This document shows positions 10,431 to 18,852 of a DNA stretch of 64,000 nucleotides, in pieces. The stretch is taken from positions 682,001 to 746,000 of the forward strand of contig CAJZBQ010000037.1 of the NCBI GenBank assembly GCA_914767885.1, given 5' to 3'. Each line of letters begins with the position of its first letter. The stretch's first letter is position 1. The translations under genes were made by a program, and so were the position numbers. The notes under the pieces were generated by a model. That model was not told the DNA's origin. It did no database searches and saw only the letters and a list, made by a program, of their open reading frames with translations. This DNA is from Blepharisma stoltei. Lineage: Eukaryota; Ciliophora; Heterotrichea; Heterotrichida; Blepharismidae.

Positions 10431-10592
10431 CTATGTAAAGTCTTCTTCGTCGAAGAGATCGCCAAAGTCGTTCCAGAAACGAGCGTCGATAAGGTGGGCT
10501 GAGGTTTTTGACATCTCTTCGATATTCATGAAGTCTTCCTTGAGCTCAGGGTTGTATTCTTCATCAGTGTCATAATCTTTTTGAGAGTCCAT
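10431..10592 (-). CDS. Small acidic protein
   Basis: A 53-codon frame, MDSQKDYDTDEEYNPELK...LIDARFWNDFGDLFDEEDFT, too short for most gene finders. It is strongly acidic with aromatic residues near the end. Its clean start and stop and its position tail-to-tail with Rpn13 (33 bp apart) support a gene. The composition recalls DSS1/Sem1, another small acidic proteasome subunit, but the defining tryptophan motif is not convincing, so I do not assign it. Confidence 0.45.
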   Translation of the reverse strand: MDSQKDYDTDEEYNPELKEDFMNIEEMSKTSAHLIDARFWNDFGDLFDEEDFT

Positions 10593-10889
10593 TTATATTT
10601 ATAACTTTTGGGAGATTGAAATTTGGGAATTATCGGATATGGATTTGATTTTAAGTATAAATTTTATTTGTCAGTATTGTTTAAATATTTTTCAATTCTT
10701 AAGGTTAAGTGTTATATGTAATGGATTTTTTCATTTTAGTGCATTTTTTTCCCAAACAATTTATGTGGGTCGTTTTAGGATTGATAAATTCTTTAATGCT
10801 AATTTTGTAATATCTTGTTGCGGCATTTAAATTATATGGAGTAACGCTCAATAACTATAATGCTGACTGCTTTTATTCACCATAAATAA
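10593..10889. other. Intergenic
   Basis: AT-rich spacer between divergent genes; nothing else seen. Confidence 0.4.
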
Positions 10890-11165
10890 ATGTTAAATAG
10901 CCGTGAAGGATTTTTAAGAAAACTCCAAGATGAAGTTAACCCTGGACAGCTTTTGAACAGCCAAGGAATAATGATGAATAGAATAGTCCGAGACCACAGA
11001 CCTGAAAATAAAATTCTCCCAAGATCTGGAGCAAGTGAACCCAGTAACTTCAAAAAAAGGACTGGGGTAGAGATTCCCTCTATTCCTTCATTTAACGAAA
11101 GAAAAAAACTTAAAAGCATACAAAATACAGCTGAAATATCAGAAAAAATTGTAGATAGCATCTAA
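10890..11165 (+). CDS. Hypothetical basic protein, 91 residues
   Basis: A complete frame from ATG to TAA: MLNSREGFLRKLQDEV..., basic and polar, with no hydrophobic segment and no recognised domain. Residue use (KKRTGVEIPSIPSFNERKK) looks like a real, partly disordered protein. It is followed 36 bp later by a MITE. Confidence 0.5.
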   Translation: MLNSREGFLRKLQDEVNPGQLLNSQGIMMNRIVRDHRPENKILPRSGASEPSNFKKRTGVEIPSIPSFNERKKLKSIQNTAEISEKIVDSI

Positions 11166-11200
11166 CATATGTATTAGAAATTGTAATTAAAGAATTCATT

Positions 11201-11581
11201 TACTCCCCCACGCCTCCGTGGGTGAACAAAACTATTAGAAAAATAGCTATTTTTGCCAAAAAAACCACCCTCCGCGAGTGTGAACAAAAATTTTTTAATA
11301 GAAAAATTTTTTTATGAAAAAAAATGATATATAAGTGATAATTATTATAATGAAATCTCGAGTTAATTCTATTTAATTTTAAACAAATTGCGTTTTAAAA
11401 CATAAAATTTTACAAATTAAATTAATATTTGCTTCCCAATTTTTGCAAATTAGGATTTTTTTTAAAATTTCGAAAAATAATTTTTTTCTATAAAATTTAT
11501 ATAAAATTTTTTTAAAAAAAAAAATTAACCCTCCTCTTGAGTGAACAAAATTTTTTGTTCAATCACGGAGGGGGGGAGTTA
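11201..11581 (+). mobile_element. MITE copy 4
   Basis: TA at 11201 and 11580. Starts ACTCCCCCACGCCTCCGTGG, has the family middle, and ends CACGGAGGGGGGGAGTTA. It lies between genes. Confidence 0.8.
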
Positions 11582-11814
11582 GCAAATGGCCTTTTTTTAA
11601 GCACAAAGCATTTAATTATAATTAAAGTGATTTTAAAACACAAAATGAATTAAATTACAATAATTTCTGAATAAATTTACTGATATGCTTAAAACGAAAA
11701 TAGGGATTTTTTAGTTCATTTTAATTTTTTATATTTCTCCTCCAGAGAAATATAAACAATATTTGATTTTGCCTAATTCCTGCAAAAATAAGTTTATGAG
11801 ATTCCTTAATGATA

Positions 11815-12118
11815 TAAGAAATAAAATGCTGACGTCGACAGAAATTTGGCTCCAAGACGTCACCTCCGAATGGAGCAGGTGGACCGGCTAGAGCCTGCCG
11901 AAACCGGGAGTTTTGTTCTCCCCTAAAGTTTTCCTGTCCACTAGATAGGTTTTGCCTACCACCACCAGGGCATCCTACAAGTGGCGGCTCTGCCCCAAGG
12001 AATTAATCCTCGAGCCAGGTGGCTCTCGTCAGAAATCCAAAAGGGCAAACTTTTTGAAGCCGAGATAGGCATGTCTAGTGCTTCATGCACTTATGGCCGA
12101 ACATAACTTAACTTAAAA
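11815..12118 (+). mobile_element. Retroposon R3
   Basis: A GC-rich block starting AGAAATAAAATGCTGACG and ending in the tail AACATAACTTAACTTAAAA. TAATGATA is repeated at 11807-11814 and 12119-12126 (8 bp). It shares its start with the elements at 12867 and 32577 (AAAATGGTGACGTTGAC). Not coding. Confidence 0.6.
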
Positions 12119-12183
12119 TAATGATAGACAAGTAAAAATAGCTATTTTTTGAGGTATAAACTCTGCCCATTCGATCTTTTTAC

Positions 12184-12746
12184 TAACTCCCACCCATCCT
12201 TGATCGAACAACTCACTGTAAAAATTCCTAAAATTGGGAAAATTAACCGCCATCCTTGGTCGAACGATTTTCATATCATGCAAATTTTTTATATATATAA
12301 AAATATATTAGTTATCAAAAGCTTGGGAAATGTGCCTAATGAAATTGTTGTCGGAGGCTTTGAATCAACAGGAAGCTACGAAATCAACCATCCGAAGTGC
12401 TTTAGTGATCAACCTGGGCTTGAAAACTCAATAATCTCAAAAATAGAGATTCTTTAAAATTTAAATTTTTAATTCAATAAGGAGCAAATTAAAATTTATA
12501 CAGTTTAAAGGGGTAACCAAAAAATCAAAATATTAAAAATTGATATTCTTATGAAATTAATTCGATTTTTTGCTGTAAAAATAATTATTAAATACTCTTA
12601 AACCTCTTATTTAAAAGTAAATAAAAAAAATATATATATATATATATATATTTTTTATATATAAATGTTTTTTCCCAAAAATTTTTTTTAACCCCCAGCC
12701 TTGATCGAACGATGGCGAGCCGTTCGATAAAGGATGGGGGGAGTAA
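12184..12746 (+). mobile_element. MITE variant with CCATCCTTGATCGAAC core
   Basis: Bounded by TA at 12184 and 12745. It has the same architecture as the main MITE, with a different core: TIR, a second direct copy about 60 bp in (CCATCCTTGGTCGAAC), and a 3' hairpin (CCTTGATCGAACGATGG...CGTTCGATAAAGGATGG) followed by poly-G and AGTAA. A second poly-G end fragment sits at 12760-12777. Inside is a coding-like stretch (12300-12457). Confidence 0.65.
12300..12457 (+). pseudogene. Coding-like fragment inside variant MITE
   Basis: About 50 codons (…SLGNVPNEIVVGGFESTGSYE…, ending ISKIEIL-stop) read like a conserved protein end rather than random AT-rich sequence, yet lie between the two ends of a MITE. 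It may be a captured gene fragment or the last exon of an otherwise lost gene. I do not recognise the family. Confidence 0.3.
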
Positions 12747-12866
12747 GCTATGGTATTATTGGATGGGGGGGGAGTAAGTGATAAATTTTAGCAGATGCTA
12801 AGAGCTAGCTTGTAGAAATTTTTTTATAATGATATAGTAATCACACATATTATTCCTTATAGCTTA

Positions 12867-13057
12867 CATATAAGTAAAATGGTGACGTTGACGGAAGATA
12901 GAGATAAAATGTGACTTTGAAGGAAATTGTACTCCGAGGTGCACTCCATATGAAGCAGAAAGCCTGCAGCCTTCCTACTCATCATTTGAACTCCCGAGGT
13001 ACATGGAGAGTGCTTTTTGAAGCCATGGCAAAGTGCAATAATTATATTAATATTAAT
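12867..13057 (+). mobile_element. Retroposon R4, short
   Basis: CTTATAGCTTA is duplicated at 12856-12866 and 13058-13068. The 191-bp insert starts CATATAAGTAAAATGGTGACG and ends ATTATATTAATATTAAT. It lies 16 bp upstream of the first F-box-like gene, in its promoter or 5' leader. Confidence 0.6.
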
Positions 13058-13073
13058 CTTATAGCTTATAAAA

Positions 13074-14582
13074 ATGGAAAACAGGCTTGCTATTGATAAG
13101 CTCGGAATCAATATTCTTGATCAAATTACAGACTTTTTGGCACCTTTAGAGATTGTTAGCATTTTTGGTATAAACCGATCTTTCCACAAACTTTGAAATT
13201 CAAAAATACAACAAAAAATATTCCAAGCATTCCCAGACTTTACCTTGCAAATGGATCCTAGAGAAAAATGGCTCCATCTTCAAATAAGAGTGACGTGTCA
13301 AAATAAAAATTACCCAAAAATTACAAAAATGACATCAGATAATAAAATATACGTCCTCGATATATCTTTTACGCCAGAGCCTGAGATTAAATTGTTCACA
13401 GATGGTCAAATAAATTTATGGAAGCCTGAGAGTCCTAATAAAAAAAATATAAAATGTTCAAATATCTCAGAGTTAGAATATCCAATTCAAGCCTGTGGTT
13501 ATGAAGATAACCATCTTGCATTACTGCTAGAAAATGGCAAGGTCAAACACATTTACAATAATGTAGAAGTAAATGATTTTCAAGTAAGAGGTATAAATTA
13601 CGAAAAAATAACCCAAATGTTTTTCTTGCTGAAATGTTCGAGACTTGTCATGCAGTGCTCGAAAAAAATTGTTTTTATGGATTATAATGGTAATATTTCC
13701 TTAAATATGAAACTTGGATTAATGGAAAAATATAAGGTAGTACCTTGGGCAAATGATGCATTTATTACAGTTATTAATGAAAATTTATTATATATTGATG
13801 ATACTTGGGGAAGAAAATTGTTGTGCAATTATTCTGGCCCAGCTCTTAACTTCCCCCCTTTGTGAGCGAAAAACCATTAGATTAATCCCTATTTTTTGCC
13901 AAACAACCCACCCTCTCTGAGCGAACAAAAATTCTTTTAATAGAAAATTTTTTTTATGAACAAAAAAATTTATATATAAGCGATAATTACTATAATGAAA
14001 TCTCGAACTAAGTCTGTTTAACTTTAAACAAATTGCGTTTTGAAACATAAATTTTATAAATTAAATTAATTTTCACGAATTAGGATTTTTTAACCATTTC
14101 GTGAGTGAACAAGTTTTTTGTTCGCTCAAGAAGTGGGGACTAAGAGAACGCCTGATTTCTGAATTGATGAAGAATCAAAAAAATATGTATTTCAGACTGG
14201 AAAGAAAAATAGTGGTTGGGCTAAAAAAGTGAATGCAAATTGAATAGATTTTGTTGAAAAAGGTACTAAAATGTTTAGGACTAAAGATCACCATTATATT
14301 TTAATTGATAGATACACACTTATAGATGAGTGTTGCAGCCATCAATATAAGATTACACAAGATCTTGAAAACGTCTTACAGAATGGTGTTTACATTTTAA
14401 CCCACTGCATAAGTCCACAAAATAATCAATTAATTCAGCTATTTATAGAAGGAGAAACAAATCATATAGCTCTCAAGTGGCTGCCATACAATATCAATAT
14501 TCTAAGCTTTGCTTTCCCTTATATAGTTTACTCAGCTGCTTTAGAAGAAGGAGATTTTGAGATAGGCATTCTAAAGTTTTAA
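13074..14582 (+). CDS. F-box-like protein, paralogue A
   Basis: The N-terminus (INILDQITDFLAPLEIVSIFGINRSFHKLWNSKI, Trp from TGA) fits an F-box helix set. The rest (404 residues total) alternates short beta-like strands and could be a propeller-like substrate domain. After excision of 13847-14140 (294 bp) the frame continues PALKRTPDFWIDEE... to ...FEIGILKF. First of three tandem paralogues. F-box proteins present substrates to SCF ubiquitin ligases; that role is inference here. Confidence 0.7.
13847..14142 (+). mobile_element. MITE copy 5, IES in F-box A
   Basis: TA at 13847-13848 and 14141-14142. Starts ACTTCCCCCCTTTGTGAGCG and ends GTTCGCTCAAGAAGTGGGGACTAA. Somewhat shortened (294 bp). 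In-frame excision. Confidence 0.85.
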
Positions 14583-14683
14583 TTTATTATTTCTTTAAAC
14601 TTATAATCAGCATATAATTACTTGCAAATAATTTTAATTAATGAGTTTTATTGATACCAATTTGTTCTGTTTATATATAAATA

Positions 14684-16853
14684 ATGGAAAGAAAGCTATC
14701 AATTGAAAAATTCGGGATAAATATCATTGATGAAATAACAAACTTTTTATTACCTCAAGAAATTGTATGTCTTTTTGGTGTAAATCAGTATTTTCATAAA
14801 CTCTGAAGCTCAAGAATTTCTAAAAAAATATTTAAAGCTCTTCCGAATTTTACTAACTCCCCTCCATTAGCGAACGAAAAAATTTTGTTCGCTCCTGGAA
14901 GGGGCTTAAATGTAAATTTTAAATTAGATTAGATTAGATTAAAGCTGGGTATTTATAGTCCCTACTTCGTGGACTGCATACCGCGGTTTTACCCTCAGGG
15001 TGGCAGAGCGTACCCACAGCAAGCCCAGGCCGAAACCCCCAGTTTCTCGGTAGAGGTGAGGTCAAGGGACAGGATACTGTCTTAGCTGACCGCCTCCATT
15101 TCCAACTTTCTGTGTCGCCCAAGTTGACGCCAACACTGCCCTTTCCATTCGCCAGATCGCCCCGTTTGATCGGGACCCTTTTAACTGGAGAGACTTGTGC
15201 CCTTAAGATCTGCATCGAGCTTCGCCTCCCCTCTTTCCCGGATTATCTCCAAGAAAGAACTTAACCCCTTGCGGGATTCGGGGCTAAGCCACCAAGTAGC
15301 CTAGGCAGGTAACTCACCCTGCCTCTTTCGGACATCGAGTCTGGGCCTCGGCGCTACTGACAAAAAGAATGCGAAAAACTGCTGCCCGGCCAAGTCCCAA
15401 AATCAGCGGAAATTGGGCTGGGCCTCTCGCCTCGAGGCTAACTCTTCCCTTGAGTAGCTCTCCGCATCCAAAAACCACGTCCGGTATACATAAGGATACC
15501 CGCCACGGGTCACTCGTCTCCGGCCATTTTATGTAAATTTTAATAATATATTTTTTTTTTAAACTTTAAAAAAAATCCTAATATGAAAGTAAATATTTAT
15601 TTAATTTATAAAATTTATGATTTAAAATGCAGCTTGTTTGAAATTATATAGAATTAGCTAGAGATTTTATTATACTAATAATTAATTATATATTAAAATG
15701 TTTCGTAAAATATTTTATATCAAACAATTTTTTTATTCACTCACGAAGGGTGTTTTTTGGGCAAAAATAGAGATCTTTCCAGTGGTTTTTTTCGCTCACA
15801 GAAGGGGGATTAAACAAATAGAACTTCAAGAGAGGTGATTGTATCATCAAATGAAAATGATGTGCCTAAATCATAATTATCCAAAAAACATAAAAATAAC
15901 TTCAAGCCATTCCATATATGTTTTAGAATATTTATTCAACCCAAAGCCTGAATTTAAGTTATTTATAGATGGCCAAATAACTATTTGGAGACCTGAAAGT
16001 GAAAATCAAAAAATCACAACATATTCTGACCTCGCACACATAGAATTTGCTATTCATGCACATGCCTATGAAACTGAACATCTGGCATTAATGCTAACAA
16101 ATAATAGAATCAAACATATTTATAAAAATGAGGAAATCAACGAGTTTGATATTAGTGAATTTGGTTATTTGGCAATATCAAAAATGTTTTATTTGCCAAA
16201 TGCAAATTTTCTTATTTTTCAATGCCTTTCAGGGGATATTATTTATATGTCAAATAATGGAGAAATTATTTCAAATAGAAAATTAGGAGTTATACAAAAA
16301 TATAAAAATTTGCCTTGAAAAAATGACTCGTTTGTAGCTATTATTAATAATAAATTTTTTCTTATTGAGCCGCACTCGATAAAATTATTATGCCAGTACT
16401 CAAAATCTGTTCTTGAAAAGCTTCCTGAATTCTGACTAGCAAAAGAAACAGAAAAACTTATAATCCACACTGGTAAGAAAAATAGTGGCTGAACGAGTAA
16501 TGCATCACTGAATTGAATTTTTACCTATAGGTAAAAAAGTGTTTAAAATACAAAACCATCTGCTTTTTATAAAAGATCAAAGCCGCAATCTAACAGATTC
16601 ATGTTGTGGATATAAATATAGAATTTTTCATAAAATCAAAAATATCTTTATTAATGGCAACTATATTTTAGTTCATTATATTAATCGATCTTATCATTGA
16701 ATTCAACTATTTATTGTTGGAGAAAAAGATGCAATTATTAATAAGCGAATTCCTATTTCCATTAAAGTAGTAAATTTTGCTTATCCTTATATTGCTTACT
16801 TAACTATTGGCTCTACGGATGGTCTTGCTGAAGTTGGTCTTTTTAAGTTTTAA
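14684..16853 (+). CDS. F-box-like protein, paralogue B
   Basis: Same layout as paralogue A: MERKLSIEKFGINIIDEITNFL... The first 57 codons end at ...PNFT, where a 957-bp composite insertion (14854-15810) intervenes, then QIELQERWLYHQMKMMC continues. Near 16500 the frame slips: NWIF is followed by a stop, but shifting by one base gives PIGKKVFKIQN... down to GLFKF, matching paralogues A and C. Either a run of five T is miscounted or this copy is decaying. The 16140-16320 stretch is almost identical to paralogue C. Confidence 0.6.
14854..15812 (-). mobile_element. MITE copy 6 with nested retroposon, IES in F-box B
   Basis: The outer element is a reverse MITE: hairpin end first (TTAGCGAACGAAAAAATTTT...GTTCGCTCC), then the family middle after 15540, then GTTTTTTTCGCTCACAGAAGG and TA at 15811. 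It is split by retroposon R5. Removing the 957 bp between TAs at 14854 and 15811 restores F-box B in frame. Confidence 0.85.
14923..15530 (-). mobile_element. Retroposon R5 nested in MITE
   Basis: ATGTAAATTTTAA is duplicated at 14910-14922 and 15531-15543. On the minus strand the element starts near ACATAAAATGGCCGGAGACG and ends in TAATCTAATCTAATCTAA. Its body matches R11 (50883) over most of its length, e.g. AACTGGAGAGACTTGTGCCC, and R8 in reverse. Confidence 0.85.
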
Positions 16854-17143
16854 TCAGAAATTTTAAAAGAAATTTATTTATCGAAATAATAATGCTCTTT
16901 ATATGTATTATGAATTTTGTAAATATTTCATTTTATAAGTGTTATCTATTAAAATTATATATTTTTAATAGTACGTCAAATGCATCAAAGTACTTAATTT
17001 GCCTTTCTTTTCATAAGTTATAAAAGCTTCCCTGAAAGGATAAGTCTGGTAGATCTATTTAGATTATATAAAATTTAATTTGTTGAGATTTAATAAACTA
17101 TTAAATTATGGTGCCATAATCTCAAATTATAAATATAAATAGA
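16854..17143. other. Intergenic between F-box B and C
   Basis: AT-rich spacer, about 290 bp; nothing else seen. Confidence 0.4.
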
Positions 17144-18555
17144 ATGGTAAAGCCGACATTTAAAGATTTTGGAATAAATATTATTGATGAAATAACAAAC
17201 TTTTTATCAACTCAAGAAATTGTAAGTCTTTTTGGCGTAAACCAGTATACACATAAACTCTGAAACTCAAGAATTTCCACAAAAGTATTTGAAACTCGCC
17301 CGAATTTTACGATAGAAATAGAGCCTCGAGAAAGGTGATTATATCATCAAATGAAAATGATGTGTAAAAATAAAAATTATCCAATCAGCGTAAAAATAAC
17401 TTCAAGCCATTCCATATATGTTTTAGAATATTTATTCAACCCAAAGCCTGATTTAAAGTTATTTATAGATGACCAAATAACTATTTGGAGACCTGAAAGT
17501 GAAAATCAAATAGTTGCAACACTTTCTAATTTTGCAGACATGGAATTTGCTATTCATGCATATGCCTATGAAGCTGAACATCTGGCATTAATGCTAACAA
17601 ATAATAGAGTCAAGCATATGCATAAAAATGAGGAAATCAACGAGTTTGAAATTAGTGAATTTGGCTATTTGGCAATATCAAAAATGTTTTATTTGCCAAA
17701 TGCAAATTTTCTTATTTTTCAATGCCTTTCAGGGGATATTATTTATATGTCAAATAATGGAGAAATTATTTCAAATAGAAAATTAGGAGTTATACAAAAA
17801 TATAAAAATTTACCTTGAAAAAAAGATTCCTTCGTGGCAATCATTAATAATGAATTTTTATATATTGGGCCTCACTCTGCAAAGTTATTGTGCACTCCCA
17901 ATGAATCTGCGATTACTAATATTCCTGATTTCTGAATTGACAAAGAAACAGAAAAACTTATAATTCATATAGGAGAGAAAAATTGTGGCTGAATGAGAAA
18001 AGTCAAGCCTTGCGTAATTGATTTCATAGAAAAAGGCATAAAAATGTTTAAAACCCAAAACCACTCTTATATTTTAAATAAATATAATATACTCACAGAT
18101 TTGTGCTGCGACCATCATTATCAACTTACACCAGGAGTTGAAAATATTTTTGCTGATGGCATCTACGTCTTAGCTACTTATATTAATTTATAAAATTTAT
18201 TTTTAAAACCCAATTTATTTAAACAGAATTAGCTTGAGATTTCATTATACTAACTAATTGCCTATATATCAAATTTTTTTCTCATAAAAAATTTTTTCTA
18301 TTAAAAAAATTTTTGTTCACTCACGGAGGGTGGGTTTTTGAGCAAAAAATAGGGATTTTTTCAATGGTTTTGATCACTCACGGAGGGTGGGGGAAGTTAT
18401 ATTAATTTTTTCAACTATTTAGAATTGGAGAAAAAAACGACATAGCCACCAAACTGTTACCACCAAGCCTCAAAGTCCTTAATTTTGCTTATCCTTATAT
18501 TTTATACTCAAATACGCAAAGCGGTGAAGCTGAAATAGGTATTTTCAAGTTTTAA
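17144..18555 (+). CDS. F-box-like protein, paralogue C
   Basis: MVKPTFKDFGINIIDEITNFLSTQEIVSLFGVNQ... with TGA Trp at KLWNS, DFWID and CGWMRK. Uninterrupted to ...DGIYVLATYIN, where a truncated MITE sits, then FRIGEKNDIATKL...AEIGIFKF. Two joins are possible: TA 18189 to TA 18416 keeps the frame (394 residues), while removal between the 12-bp repeats TTATATTAATTT (18178, 18397) matches the MITE ends but needs one extra T. The third tandem copy. Confidence 0.65.
18189..18399 (-). mobile_element. MITE copy 7, truncated, IES in F-box C
   Basis: Reverse orientation, lacking the hairpin end. The middle (AATTAGCTTGAGATTTCATTATACTAAC) and the tail GTTCACTCACGGAGGGTGG...GATCACTCACGGAGGGTGGGGG are present, with TA at 18398. 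TTATATTAATTT flanks it on both sides. Confidence 0.75.
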
Positions 18556-18565
18556 TTTACGAATT

Positions 18566-18757
18566 CTTGAGCTAAACTTATTTATCTAAATAGACTAATA
18601 ACATTCTTGGATTACTTATTTTCCCTTCATTTTGTATACTATCTCGTTCACTTTGAAAATTTTGTAAATATTTTTGCAATTCTTTCAATGTCATTTATCA
18701 ATGGCGGAGTGCCTTGGATAAGCTTTAAAAAATAGATTTTTCGAATAATTATATGAC
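18566..18757 (-). pseudogene. Duplicated 3' end of the giant coiled-coil gene
   Basis: About 190 bp closely resembles 18853-19040, the last exon part of the neighbouring coiled-coil gene. For example AGACTAATAA, CTTTCATTTTG/CCTTCATTTTG, TTTTGTAAA, GGAGTGCCTT and AATAGATTTTTC occur in the same order. Reading frames are broken, so this is a decayed partial duplicate lying tail-side of the functional gene. Confidence 0.75.
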
Positions 18758-18852
18758 TTTAACCTTAAAAAAGAGAATTGCTGCATATGCATGATAAAAT
18801 CTAATAAACAAATAAATAAAGTTTTAATTTTCACTTTTTAAAATAAATTTAT

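Noticed and set aside
10431-10592. Calling the small acidic protein DSS1/Sem1
   Set aside because: Acidic and next to Rpn13, but the characteristic tryptophan-rich acidic motif is not convincingly present.
12630-12663. TATATATA tract at 12630-12655 as an origin or promoter
   Set aside because: A simple AT microsatellite inside the variant MITE with no nearby gene start.
14934-15215. Open frame of 93 codons in a GC-rich block as a gene
   Set aside because: It lies inside a retroposon. The related copies at 46740 and 50883 do not keep the same frame, and the peptide has no conserved pattern.
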